From: Nemertoderma westbladi
Taxonomy: Eukaryota > Xenacoelomorpha > Nemertodermatida > Nemertodermatidae
NCBI GenBank assembly: GCA_032718475.1
Contig: JAUCBJ010003313.1
Coordinates: 1 to 64,000 of the forward strand
Direction: 5' to 3'
Length of the DNA: 64,000 bases
A program made the position numbers and the translations under genes. Below, one piece after another: positions 10,402 to 21,012 of this stretch (position 1 is the stretch's first letter; each line of letters starts with the position of its first letter). The notes below the pieces were generated by a model. The model was not told where the DNA came from. It saw only the letters and a program-made list of their open reading frames with translations, and searched no databases.

Positions 10402-11267
10402 TGGAAGACATCGAAGTTTATAAAGCGAAACATCGTTATAAAGGCCTCCCAGTCACATCCAAGAACGAACATCGGACAGACGTTCTAAAGTTCGGCAAAG
10501 GAGCGCTGTTCGAAGTACTCAAACGTTCGGACACTGGCTGGTGGGTGGCTCGTTGTATCACTGACGGCGGTTCTATTGGCTACGTCCCAAGCAAATTCCT
10601 TCAAGTTACCTCGAAAAAGGTTATCAGAAAGCTGATAGACGATGGCGACTCCGCGAGCTTTGACGAAGATGACGACGATGAAAACGACGTGGCCGAAGAA
10701 GATATCCTAATTCCTGACGCGCCGCCTCTCCCTTCGCCATTTGACGTCTTATTTACTCGTAAAACGTCCTCCCCTGGAAACTCGGAAGTTACGGATCTCG
10801 TACAGAAAGGTCACATGCCGCACGAGATGGCCATTCACGATAAACTCAACAACGTGCTGCTGAAACCCACTAATTTGCCTCGACCACCATCCCCACCTGC
10901 CTCCCCAGGGCTCTCGACCAAGCCGCCACATCCCTCCTTCGTGTCCCCCATAGCCGATCCTTCGGGGGAGACCTTGTTGATGCAACTCAATCAGGAGTTG
11001 TCATTCAACCAGCGTCTTGGAATCGACGTTCTCAAAAAGGATGAGATTCACAAGGCCTGGGCCACTAAGAATTGGCAGGCGAATAAAACGCGTCAGCAGC
11101 AACACGAAGGTCACAGAAAGCGAAACAGTTTCGATAAGGCCTTGGAGAAGCAACACATAAAGCTAGAAGAGGCTGACAAACCCGTGAACCCGGAGGATGT
11201 TGGGAAAGAGAAACCTGCTTGGGCCAGCGTGCAGCTAAGGAAGACAGGAGTTAATGTGGACGATTGA
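10401..11267 (+). CDS. SH3-domain protein with acidic and proline-rich linker
   Basis: A complete 288-residue ORF. Residues 5-69 form an SH3-like fold: the usual ALYDY-type start appears as YKAKHRYKG, followed by GWWVARC at about 46-52 and a terminal GYVPSKFLQV at 60-69. SH3 domains bind proline-rich ligands in signalling and cytoskeletal scaffolds. Residues 88-101 are a dense acidic run. Proline-rich stretches lie at 105-113 and 159-178, which could bind the protein's own or other SH3 domains. The C-terminus is basic and helical (220-265) and ends in a compact motif, PAWASVQLRKTG (272-283), resembling short protein-binding motifs of actin-linked scaffolds. The gene has no intron inside the ORF and a sound base composition, so it looks functional. 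A retrogene origin is possible. The orthologue cannot be named from sequence alone. Confidence 0.8.
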   Translation: MEDIEVYKAKHRYKGLPVTSKNEHRTDVLKFGKGALFEVLKRSDTGWWVARCITDGGSIGYVPSKFLQVTSKKVIRKLIDDGDSASFDEDDDDENDVAEEDILIPDAPPLPSPFDVLFTRKTSSPGNSEVTDLVQKGHMPHEMAIHDKLNNVLLKPTNLPRPPSPPASPGLSTKPPHPSFVSPIADPSGETLLMQLNQELSFNQRLGIDVLKKDEIHKAWATKNWQANKTRQQQHEGHRKRNSFDKALEKQHIKLEEADKPVNPEDVGKEKPAWASVQLRKTGVNVDD

Positions 11268-13408
11268 GTTGTTTAATAACAAGTAATGTTTGTTCAGCAC
11301 CCAGTATAGGCCTATACGAGTACCGGTAGGTTTATAAGAATAGGTTTATATTCCATTATCTCTCAGTGCAATTATTTCTTTAGCCATATCCAATCTACCT
11401 GTACTTTAATATCCGGCTATTAACTACTTCAGTAGGTATTATTTAGAATTTAACTTAGTAGATAATAATATCCTTTATTTATATAAATAATGATATTTAT
11501 ATTGTCAATTTAAATTTAATAATTTTTTAGATTAATTTGTGTTGTTTCTTTTTATTTCTACCGTCGGATGTTAGAGATTTCCCATATTGTTCTTAGAATC
11601 AGTTAGATTACATACTGGTACACGGTTTCACTTCAACAGTATATTATATACCGGTACTTGTAATTAATAGCTAATTAGTTTATATTTATATTATTGTAAG
11701 AAATGAAGCAGAACAAATGTATTCATTTACTCAATAATTTATGAGTATTAATATTTCATTGTTCATAATCATATTTACATTTAGTGTAACTTATCATAAT
11801 TAATTACTAATAATTAACCGTCGCGTATATAATTAGTATACTGGTAATTCGATTATCTATACATTTTGCTTCGCCTTTGTATTTTTGTTTGTTTCAACAT
11901 TCCATATTAATTATAGTTGCTACCGGTAATTAAATTGATTGCAATCAGTAGTTTTGTTTAAGTCAATGTTTCATAGTACTCAAGATTCAAGGACAGAGAC
12001 TGTAAGGGATCGATATTATAATATATCATTAATATTTGGTCTCAATAAAACTTAATTAATTATTGCTCAATATGTCTCCATTGTATTTCCTTCCTTCTTT
12101 TATCAGATGTCCATGATTTACACTCCGAATGGTGTGGTGGGGATTCCCATAGGCACTCGAAATATCGAATAACTTTATTTCAGATGAATCTAATTTATTT
12201 GGTATTTCTATTTAGTTGCTAGTTCATTTCTATGGTTTAGATATTCATTTACCTTGCTATGACGTCATGCTTTAATTACTCTTTTTGTTTACCCTTTTGT
12301 CTAACACTTCTTTTATTAACGTTTTGTATATTGTATAAACTTTTTTCAGTGTCACTACAAAATATAGCTTATTCAGAAATGCTTAATATATTATTATGGA
12401 AGTAATATCGTCGCTTAAGTACGTGTAGGCCCTAAAAATCTGGTTTGTAAATTTTGCAGAAGCAATATCCGAAACAGAAAGTTAACATTCTTAAAACAAA
12501 TGGTATGCATGGGAATATGGGAATAACAAAGGATTTGAGGGGAATTTGCGACATAATTGGATTGATGGCTCATTTGAAACTATAAGTATAATTTTATTTA
12601 ACATCTGTTTGTCGGTTCCATCTGGCTTGGAATTTTGCACCGTGTAATTTTTCTGAGTTCTGATTTCCAATAATATTCGGAATATTATACTATACAGTCT
12701 AAACTTAATCTTTTTTGGAATTTACAATAATTATTAGACTGGATAATAATACATAGGGTTAGATAATGTCGTTTAATAATGTGGTGCCCATTTTTTACAT
12801 TAAGGATCATCATTTTCTAAAAATGTTTGTTTTACTGGTAATGTCATTGTGCTTAGATTGCAATGTAGCTAAATGTTTTACATTCTGTTCAGATTGAAAT
12901 TATAATCAAGATGGCAGTGGTCAGTGGCAACTGTTCGAAAACCACAAACCTCACTTTATGTAGATTTCATACTCCATGGCATCCTGACGAAAATGCTCCT
13001 GAGTCTGGAATCCAGGGGCGATAGCTACTGCACTCTGCGGCAAATATAAGTTATGTGACAGCATTTCAACTTTATTTAAAAAGCTTAACTCGAGTTGGAC
13101 CTCATAGAGGGTGTGCACTTTTAAGACACATCACGACACGTCCTGGAAATGATTGTTAATATATAACGAAACTGCCTCTTTAGGTTGATAGTTGTAGGAA
13201 AGAGACACCGACACCCTCTCATTTATATGTGTCAGAATTAAGATGTGAAAGGTTCGATCCCGGAACACATCTTACATCTTTTTGTTTAAAAAAATAACGC
13301 ATCAACCTTCGGATTACTAGCAAAAATGAAACTGCTTGGATTGTACCTTCGTTTATTGTATTAGTTACAATCAAGGCGTACTATATAAGGCCATGCCATC
13401 GAGTTAAC
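11268..13408. other. 3' flank of the SH3 gene; AT-rich, no gene seen
   Basis: An AATAAA hexamer at 12044-12049 is a plausible polyadenylation signal for the SH3 transcript. The rest is AT-rich. A lone GGTTCGATCCC near 13251 looks like a Pol III B box but has no A box at proper spacing. The phrase CAAGGCGTACTATATA at about 13372-13387 recurs in a palindrome at 42400-42441. Confidence 0.4.
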
Positions 13409-15295
13409 TACTACTACTACTAGGTCGAGCGAACTCGGACAGTGGAAATGAGATCCTTCCAGGCTTCCCGATTCTCCATAGTTGTCGCAATTTCGTTTCT
13501 CCCAAGTTCAGTATCCCTTTCAAGTTGATCTATATATGTTATGGCAGGTCGTCCACGACTACGCTTTCCATGAGTTGGTTGCCAGAAAAGTAGATCTGGT
13601 ATGACCTCGTATTTACTTCGCCAGCAGTGCCCACTGAATCTTAATCTGCGTTCACGGAGGGTGGTTGATACAGGTGGTATTGTACCATAAAGCTCGGCGT
13701 TTGTCATGTGTTGTCTCCAGCTGATGTTTAGGGCTGCCCTTAGTAGTCTTGTGTAGCAACCATCAATTCGTTGTTCAAGTGATTTAGTCAGTGTCCAGGT
13801 CTCACCCCCGTATAAAAATACACTTTCCACTGTGGCTCGAAAGAACTTGGTCTTCAGGTGCCTGGAGAGATCTGATTTCCAGATGGTATCCATTTTTGAT
13901 AGAGCTACCCAAGCCTTTGCTTTCCTAACTTCTATGTCCTTTTTGCTACTCTCTATCCACGATCCAAGGTACTGGAAGTCATCGACCTTCCTTAGTTGAT
14001 TATTATCAATGGTTGTCAAGTTTCCATCAACATTAAAGGTCATGAATTCGGTCTTGGTAGCATTTATATGCAATCCAACCTCCTTAGCAGCCCTCTCCAC
14101 TTTATTTAATAGAAGCTGTGCATCTGCTAGCGTATTAGAGAGCAGGGCGATGTCATCCGCAAAGTCGGTGTCTGTGACTGTAGTTGCCGGTATCTACTAC
14201 TTCTGCGTTCTTGAAGTGTGAATCCCAGATCTTCACCCTTTGTGGCCGTCCTCATTGCGTAATCCAGCACAATTACAAATAGTAATGGTGCTAATGTGTC
14301 ACCTTGCAGTACGCCAGCCAGGATTGAGAAAAACTCAGTTTCACCATCTGGTGAGAGTACCTGCGCTTCTGTGTCACAATATAACAATCCAATGCCAGCA
14401 ACAATTACTTCAGGTATTCCATAAGCTCTTAGGATTTCAAGCATTTTACCTCTATGGATAGAGTCGAATGCCTTCTTGAAGTCCACAAAAGTCATGACTG
14501 CGGGGAGATTCTTTGACTTAATTCCTTCTATCAGTCTCCGTAGTGCAAGTATCTGAGCTATTGTTGATCTACTTGGTCGAAATCCGTTTTGGCTCTTACG
14601 CAGTAGTTTCTCTATGTGAGGCCTAATCCTATATAGAATCATTTTATTGTATATTTTGGCAGCTACCACAAGCAGACAGATCCCACGATAGTTTGTTGGT
14701 ATGCCGAGGTCTCCTTTCTTGGGGAGAGGCTTTAGTTGACCTTTAGTCCAAATTAGTGGTGGCTTTTCCCCTTTTAGCATCCGGTTGCAAACATTCAATA
14801 ATGGTCTGTTTAGCACTCCGGTTTTCCATACCTCCGCTGGGATTTCATCTAATCCACTCGCTTTATTATTGGACATGCTTTTAATGCTTCTTTGGAGTTC
14901 GGCAGGTGTGAAGTCCCCTGTTTCTATAGGTAGTGTCTTGTCATATATTTTCCTTGTAGGGCTGACCTCGATGTTTGGTGGCTGCCCAAGCAAGTTGCTG
15001 AACTGATTTTTCCACTTCCCAACACGTTCTTCAGGACTATCGGCTTTGAGGCGCCCCTTTGCACAACTTTTCCGACCAGATGCCTCATTTACAGTTTGCC
15101 AGGTAAGTCTTGATTGTTGCTGTATGTGAGCAGTTGTAATTGCTTCAGTTTTATCCTGTATGTACTTTTCCTGGCTGATGTTGTAGGCCAATTTAAGATC
15201 GTCCTTAGCTTTCTCAACCTTGTTAATATGTGGGTCAAATTGGCCCAACTCGTTGTTAAAAATCCAGCTGTGAAGTACAGGCTGGCGTGATGGTC
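13409..15295 (-). mobile_element. LINE-A copy 1: 5'-truncated non-LTR retrotransposon
   Basis: Two minus-strand frames encode one reverse transcriptase split by a frameshift. Frame 15248-14127 holds the palm motifs FVDFKKAFDSIHR (motif A) and GVLQGDTLAPLL (motif B). Frame 14200-13420 continues with TDFADDIALL (motif C) and the thumb and C-terminal region (WRQHMTNAELYG, RLRFSGHCWR). The break is a single base near 14195, between motifs B and C. There is no endonuclease domain; the copy is 5'-truncated near 15295. The 3' end (low coordinate) is a TAG/TAGT short tandem repeat, as in RTE- and CR1-type LINEs. Exact clade is not assigned. Together with the copy at 17967 it brackets a piggyBac gene. 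Confidence 0.85.
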
Positions 15296-15666
15296 ATAAT
15301 ATCTTGTGACATCCTACCCCTACTAGTTAGTAACCATATGCTATAATATAATAACATATACCGAAATGGTGTTCTAGCAGTAGACATCTAAACACCTTGT
15401 ACACGTGGTTTACCAAAGTGGGTCAAATTGACCCAATAGTGTAAATGCTGTTCCTTATCTTATACAAGCGCTTATACATAGTAGGAAATATACCATTGGT
15501 AACTTGAAAAACGTGGGAATTTTGAATTTTCTCCAGTGAATCTTAGTGTACCGCTGTACCGGTAGTGATTGTATGTTGATATTAATCTTATAGTTGAAAG
15601 GCTGAAAGGTAACTGGATAAACATAAACACTCTCAGAGATCTCAAATTTCGGAGGTATCATTTAGT
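15296..15666. other. 5' flank of the piggyBac gene
   Basis: Contains TGGGTCAAATTGACCCA at 15419-15435, repeated downstream of the gene at 17597-17613. No convincing TTAA-bounded left terminus was found. The nearest TTAA is at 15256-15259, inside LINE-A. Confidence 0.4.
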
Positions 15667-17613
15667 ATGTCGAATCGTTATCCTAATCGGACAAGACGTC
15701 CTGTGAATGCCTATGGGTACCTTTTTCCGTCCCAAGATGAGTTCCTGGATGACAGCGATGGAGTTGATAGTGATGCAATAGATGACAATGATGAACTGGA
15801 TGGTGGTGAGAGTGAGGTGGAAGACTCTGGAAGCGATGTGTCTGCCGGAGATGGTGTGGAGGAGTGCGGGATGAGTGATGCCGGAGGAGTCGGGGAGAGC
15901 AATGGAGAAGGTGAAGGGGCAACATTATATGTATCACGTAGGGGCAACATTGAGTGGAGCAAGACGCCATGTCTTCCAACTTCTCAAGTTCGATCCATCA
16001 ATATCATTCGTGAGGGTCGGTCCATTCCCAAACATGTGAGAGATAAGAATATGTCTTCCCCACTGGACACATTTACCAATTTCATTTCACATGAAATGTT
16101 GATGATCGTTTTGGACGCAACGAACAACAGTGCGATTGACCCTGACGTTACACTCGACGAGCTGTATGGTTTCCTCGGCATCCTTATCTTTGCAGGAGTT
16201 CATCGAGACAATCGACTTCCAGTACGTTCACTCTTCCACAATGAATATGGCCGGCCCATTTACAGTGCCACTATGTCCCGAAATCGTTTCGTTGAAATTT
16301 TGCGCCACTTTCGCTTTGACAACAAAGAGACTCGTGTAGAACGGCGAGCTACTGACAAACTGGCCCCAATCCGGGAAGTGTGGGACATGTTTGTAAACCG
16401 TCTCCGATCGTCCTATGTACCAGGTCCGACTGTGACTGTGGACGAGATGCTGTCACCATTCCGTGGTAGGTGTCCGTTTCGGCAATACATCCCATCAAAG
16501 CCAGCGAAGTACGGCATCAAGTTCTGGTGGCTATGTGACTCTGAGACATTCTATCCATACAATGGCCAAGTTTATTGCGGCCGGCTTCCGAATGAAGCAC
16601 GAGAAAAGGGACAGTCTAAGCGTGTGGTCCTGGACTTGGCGCAGCCTTTATTTGGAACTAATAGAAACATTTGCGCAGACAACTTCTTTAGTAGTATGGA
16701 ACTTTTATTGGAACTGAAGCAGCATCGGCTCAGCTACCTAGGAACTGTCAGGCGTAACAAGCCGGAGGTTCCCCAAGAGTTCGTTGACACACGCGGAAGA
16801 CAAGTCCATTCCTCTTTGTTCGGCCACACCAATGACGCAACATTGGTTTCGTATATACCAAAGGCAAGCAAGTGTGTGCTGATGTTATCATCGTCCCACT
16901 TTGATCAGGAAGTATCAGCCGAGGCGACCCACAAACCCAGCATGATTTTGGATTATAATGCGCAAAAATGTGGTGTTGATGTGATGGATGCGATGGTGGG
17001 TCATTTCACAGCACGCAGGGCCACCCGCCGCTGGCCCATGCGGGTCTTCATGGTGGTAGTTGATGTTGCTGCAGTTGCCGGGTTTGTGGTGTATTACACT
17101 CTCTTCCCAACAACCCGTCGCACTAATCGGGCGAGGTTCAATTACCTAACAGAGGTATCTCAGGGTCTTATGAAGATCAGTATGACGTCTCGTACCCTAT
17201 CCCGTCATATTGCTGAGGCACCTCGTACTATAGCCCAGCGAGAGCAGCAGCTCAGTACATCCTTGGTGGGCTCCAGTTTTTCAGCACCCAAAGTTCCCAA
17301 ACGTGGGAGATGCTACAGGTGCCCACAAAAGTCTGGGTCTACAAAGTATTCACGAAAATGCGACAACTGTGCACACTTCATCTGCGACGTACATTCGCGT
17401 GTATCAACGTATTGCACTAGTTGCACCTAGAGTCCGAACATACTATTGATAACATGATATTGATAACAATCGATAACATGATATTGGTAATCGATATATA
17501 ACTCTGTACAATCACTTGTACTATATTTTAACCCTATAATTATATTGGCAGTGTGGAAATTGATTATTTCCCCTACAAAGTCGTTTTTTGTAGGTATGGG
17601 TCAAATTGACCCA
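15419..17613. repeat. Paired quasi-palindromes flanking the piggyBac gene
   Basis: TGGGTCAAATTGACCCA occurs at 15419-15435 and at 17597-17613, once on each side of the transposase ORF. It is palindromic apart from its central base, so it can act as both a direct and an inverted repeat. Position suggests a transposase-binding subterminal repeat. A similar block in LINE-A at about 15230-15246 is part of the LINE coding sequence. Confidence 0.55.
15667..17430 (+). CDS. piggyBac-family transposase, apparently intact
   Basis: A 587-residue uninterrupted ORF, close to the length of known piggyBac transposases (about 590). The acidic N-terminus (25-75) is followed by the DDE/RNase-H-like catalytic core. 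The family motifs are visible: TVDEML then FRGRCPF (first Asp about residue 259), ICADNFFSS (second Asp about 338) and CGVDVMDAM (third Asp about 438), so the three catalytic aspartates are present. The C-terminus (about 548-586) is a Cys/His-rich domain with repeated C-x2-C pairs, as in other piggyBac proteins, which bind the transposon end. The element cuts and pastes at TTAA. Candidate right end: a TTAA at 17657-17660 directly follows GGTATAGGCGGG. The left end is not identified, so it could be a live element, a damaged one or a domesticated gene. Confidence 0.92.
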   Translation: MSNRYPNRTRRPVNAYGYLFPSQDEFLDDSDGVDSDAIDDNDELDGGESEVEDSGSDVSAGDGVEECGMSDAGGVGESNGEGEGATLYVSRRGNIEWSKTPCLPTSQVRSINIIREGRSIPKHVRDKNMSSPLDTFTNFISHEMLMIVLDATNNSAIDPDVTLDELYGFLGILIFAGVHRDNRLPVRSLFHNEYGRPIYSATMSRNRFVEILRHFRFDNKETRVERRATDKLAPIREVWDMFVNRLRSSYVPGPTVTVDEMLSPFRGRCPFRQYIPSKPAKYGIKFWWLCDSETFYPYNGQVYCGRLPNEAREKGQSKRVVLDLAQPLFGTNRNICADNFFSSMELLLELKQHRLSYLGTVRRNKPEVPQEFVDTRGRQVHSSLFGHTNDATLVSYIPKASKCVLMLSSSHFDQEVSAEATHKPSMILDYNAQKCGVDVMDAMVGHFTARRATRRWPMRVFMVVVDVAAVAGFVVYYTLFPTTRRTNRARFNYLTEVSQGLMKISMTSRTLSRHIAEAPRTIAQREQQLSTSLVGSSFSAPKVPKRGRCYRCPQKSGSTKYSRKCDNCAHFICDVHSRVSTYCTSCT

Positions 17614-17966
17614 AAGCGGGTGTCTATGTGGCAAAACAAAACCGGGTATAGGCGGGTTAAATGGATAGAAAATCGCTGTCCATAGAAACCAAGATAAAAA
17701 TTTAACGGAGCACTGCGTAGTGACGTCAAATCTGTAACAGCCAATCACAGTCGATTTTCAAAATTGGCTTTCCGCGCATAATTAATCTCGCAATTTCGAA
17801 CGTTTCCTCGCGTTTTTACAAAAAGCACACCCCGCCACTCGATTCAGGGCACCTTGCTACCCTTTATTAAATTGTTTCTAGCCCAACAAGTTTTTCGCTA
17901 ACCAACCCTATATAGAACTGTATTGATATATATTTATAAAAAATATAATTTTATTTAGTTATTAGT
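17431..17966. other. 3' flank of the piggyBac gene
   Basis: Holds the downstream quasi-palindrome and a TTAA at 17657-17660 preceded by GGCGGG, the expected form of a piggyBac terminus (CCCGCC read inward). No coding sequence is supported here. Confidence 0.4.
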
Positions 17967-19574
17967 TACTACTACTACTAGATCGTGTGAACTCGGACAG
18001 TGGAAATGAGATCATTCCAGCTTCCCGATTCCCCATAGTTTCGTTTCTCTCAAGTTCAGTGTTTCTTTCAAGCTGGTCTAATATGTCATAGCCGGTCGTC
18101 CACGGCTACGCTTTCCTTGTGTTGGTTGACTGACAGAGAAGTAGATCTGGTATGACCTCATGTTTACTTATCCAGCAGTGCCCACTGAATCTTAATCTGA
18201 GTTCCATCAAATCGTTGTTCGAGTGATTTCATCAGTGTCCAGGTTTCACCGTATTGCCGTATAAAAGTAAACTTTCCACTGTGTCTCGAAAGAACTTAAT
18301 CTTCTGGTACCTGGAAAGGTCTGGTCTGATTTCCAGATGGTTATCCAGATAGTCATTTTTGATAGAGCCACCCGTGCCTTTGCTTTCCTAACTTATATCT
18401 CTTCTATCCACATGACCCAAAGTACTGAAAGTCGTCAACTTTTCTTAGTTGATAATTATTATCGTTTGTTATCAACTTTCCATCAACATAAAAAGTCATG
18501 AATTCTGTCTTGGTAGCATTTATATGCAATCTAACCTCCTTAACAGCCCACTCCACTTTATTCAGTAGAAGCTGTCATTTCATTAAAGAGCAGGGCGATG
18601 TCATCCGCAAAGTCGGTGTACAATTACACTACAATTACGAATAGTACTGGCACCAATGTGTCACCTTGCACTACCACAGTTAGGATTGAGAAGAACTCAG
18701 TTTCACCATTTGGTGGGAGTAGTACCTGAGCTTCTGTGTCACAATATAACAATCCAATGCCAGCAACAATTACTTATGGTATTCCATAAGATCTTATGAT
18801 TTGAGACAGAGGGAGAAACTGGATGCAAAGCCCGCTTTGGCGAATTATTATCCCGCCCCAATGTTAAATTCTCAATTTAGGGATAGCAGCAGGTTACAGT
18901 GGAACGTTATTTTAACCAAAACAATAAACTAAACACAATAGAACAGGTTACAGTTTTATTTTTGATCGTAAGCAGCGGTTATTTGCATCCAATTTGCCCT
19001 GGAGAGGGATTAATTTGTATTGCATCCAGCCCCCCCCCCCCCCCCCCCCCTCTATTTTTGTAGGATTTCCTGCATTTTACCTCTATGGATGGAGTCGAAT
19101 GTTTTCTGTTCTTTTGAACAAATGTTAGGACTGCGGTGAGATAGATTCTTTGAATTAATTCCCTCAATCAGTTGTCGTAGGGTAGCACAGAACAAGTACC
19201 TGAGCTACAGTAGGCCTATTGTTGATCTATTTGGTCGAAATCCATTTTGGCTCTTATGCAGCAGTTTTTCTATGTGAGGCCTAATTCTATATAGTTTAAT
19301 TTTGTTGTATATTTTGGCAGCTACTACAAGCAGACAGATCCCACAATAGTTTGTTGGTATACCCAAGTATCCTTTCTTAGGGAGAGGCTTTAGTTGACTT
19401 TTAGTCCAAATTGGTGGTGGCCTTTATACCCTTTGAGCATCCGGTTGCAAACATCAAATCTGGTCTGTTTAGCACTTCTCTTTTCCATACCTCTGCAAGG
19501 ATTTCATCTGATCCACTCGTTTCTGATTGGACATACTTTTAATGCTTCTTTGAAGTTCGGCGGGTGTGAAGTCC
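17967..19574 (-). mobile_element. LINE-A copy 2, heavily decayed
   Basis: Starts with the same ACTACTACTACTAG 3' tail and follows copy 1 (13409-15000) through the same landmarks (GAACTCGGACAGTGGAAATG, then GCCCACTGAATCTTAATCTG). It has many deletions, so no long ORF survives. It is interrupted at about 18806-19060 by a short dispersed repeat. Divergence from copy 1 shows that this is an older insertion. Confidence 0.85.
18806..19060 (-). repeat. Short dispersed repeat with a poly-G head, inserted in LINE-A
   Basis: Read on the minus strand it begins with a run of about 22 G (19030-19051 as C), then CCCTCTCCAGGGC, GATGCAAATAAC, AAAATAAAACTGTAACCTG, TTTAGTTTATTGTTTTGG and CACTGTAACCTGCT. The same order of blocks recurs at 47872-48005 and, partly, at 52415-52495. 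The LINE-A sequence resumes on both sides, with a similar GATTT at both junctions, consistent with insertion. Confidence 0.7.
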
Positions 19575-19626
19575 TGGAGCATGCTGAAGGCAGGATGCGG
19601 TGTAACATAATTATATTATAACTTTG

Positions 19627-19696
19627 TGACAATCGTGATCAACGAGATTCCACGAAAAGATCTGAAGTGTCAAGTTGTCCTTTCTGGGAACTACTG
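19627..19696 (-). repeat. LINE-B reverse transcriptase fragment
   Basis: AATCGTGATCAACGAGATTC and the following CACGAAAAGA and TCTGGGAACT match the LINE-B reverse transcriptase region at 38860-38930, same strand. Only about 70 bp survive. Confidence 0.6.
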
Positions 19697-19852
19697 GCAT
19701 TAAGCCCAAATTACTTCTCAGCCCCTAGAGCCATCAAAGGACACAAACAAAACAAACAAATAACACAAACAAAAATAACATAATAACATAATAACATGCT
19801 CCACATACAGGTATGTATCGCAACCCTAACCCTAAAACCTAACCGCCATACA

Positions 19853-20965
19853 ATAAATGATACCGGTAATAAACTGCACGAAAGCGAAGCCAATATTCTA
19901 TAAGAAAATATATGACAATTTTGTCGCCGTGAAAGGGGTAGGACTAGGGCAAAAATAAATAATTTGTGAAAAATATGGTTGCGCTTCGGTGTCTCGGACC
20001 AGTACGCGCTAATCCTCGACACCATCGTCAGCTGGACAAGGAATTAGCCAAGCCTAGCTATCTATATTGCACCAATGACCTAAATTAATCGCATCATCAA
20101 TTCAGTTACCCCCTAAACCAAACAGACGTCAACAATATAACATTGGCACCCTATAGGCCTATGGTAAGTAAACATGTTACCAATGGAAAACTGGTAGATT
20201 GCTAGGGCAAACACACAGTACAAAAATTGATTTGACAATATGCAGTGATATCTGAATTCTGCTCTTTACTTCATATGTGATAATTGAATGTACCGACATA
20301 CTGACTAACAGGGGGTTGTTATATATTAACTTAAAGGTAAACACAAGAGTCTTTCACCCCTTAAACTACAAAAAAATATAGAATCAGGACATTAAGCCCA
20401 AATTACTTCTCTGCCCCTAGGGCTAATTTCCTATCCAGCTAATCCCCTAATCCCCTAATCCCTAATTCCCTGTCCAGCTGACGATGTTGTCGAGTATTAG
20501 CGCGTCCATGTTACAGTCCAGGTACTGGTCCAAGACACCGAAACGCAACCATATTTTTCAGAAATTAATTATTTTTGCCCAAGTCCTACCCCTTTTACGG
20601 CGACAAAATTGTCATATATATATGTCCCACCTTGGTGTAGTGGTTGCATTGAATTCACATCTCCTGTAGGTCGTGGGTTCGATCCTCACATGGGCCAGGG
20701 CAGTTTTCGTTTCGGCACGAATGCTTTAAAGGGACCAGCCAGGGTGCATCTCTGCCTTGCATCCTTAAGTGGTAGCTTAATGAGTACTGGAGTTTCCTCT
20801 GGGGAGTAAAGTTCTGGGGGGACCGCACTGGAAATAAGTCGTCAGACTTTGTGCGTAATCCCTGGCCTAGCGGCCGAAGAAAATTAACTTATAATATATA
20901 TTTTCTTATAGAATATACAGTACAGTAAGCGTAGCTTTCGTGCAGTTTATTACCGATATCATTTA
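19853..20965. repeat. Fold-back element, about 190-bp arms, right arm split by a SINE
   Basis: Left arm 19853-20048 and right arm 20461-20965 are reverse complements (for example AGCTGACGATG, then TGTCGAG and TTAGCGCG; and CGGCGACAAAATTGTCATAT). The right arm is interrupted by the SINE at 20622-20897 and resumes at TATATTTTCTTATAGAATAT. The spacer is about 410 bp. Telomere-like words occur inside and next to the arms: AACCCTAACCCTAA near 19822 and CTAATCCC repeated three times near 20440-20465. A 33-bp phrase starting CATTAAGCCCAAATTACTTC occurs both outside the left arm (19699) and inside the spacer (20391). Confidence 0.75.
20622..20897 (+). mobile_element. tRNA-derived SINE
   Basis: The head has a Pol III A box (TTGGTGTAGTGGTTGC, about 20632-20647) and a B box (GGTTCGATCC, about 20676-20685), spaced as in tRNA genes. 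A body follows (GGGCCAGGGCAGTTTTC, ACGAATGCTTTAAAGGGACC, TCTGCCTTGCATCCTTAA) that recurs, without head, at 8035-8135. It splits the right arm of the fold-back element, with AT-rich TATATATA on both sides as a possible target duplication. The cloverleaf is not complete enough to be a working tRNA gene. Confidence 0.8.
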
Positions 20966-21012
20966 ACTTCAGCAATATTCTAAATTACAAAATTTATTAT
21001 CGGTATCCTTAG

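Noticed and set aside
13245-13275. tRNA gene or SINE head at GGTTCGATCCC
   Set aside because: Only a B box-like word; no A box at correct spacing and no foldable cloverleaf.
14009-14461. Plus-strand ORFs over LINE-A
   Set aside because: Antisense shadows of the reverse transcriptase.
15223-15246. TTAA followed by GTGGGTCAAATTGGCCCA as a left piggyBac end
   Set aside because: The block is part of the LINE-A reading frame (GQFDPHINK), so the resemblance to the motif at 15419 is probably chance.
15683-15979. His/Pro/Ser-rich minus ORFs
   Set aside because: Antisense of the acidic N-terminus of the piggyBac transposase.
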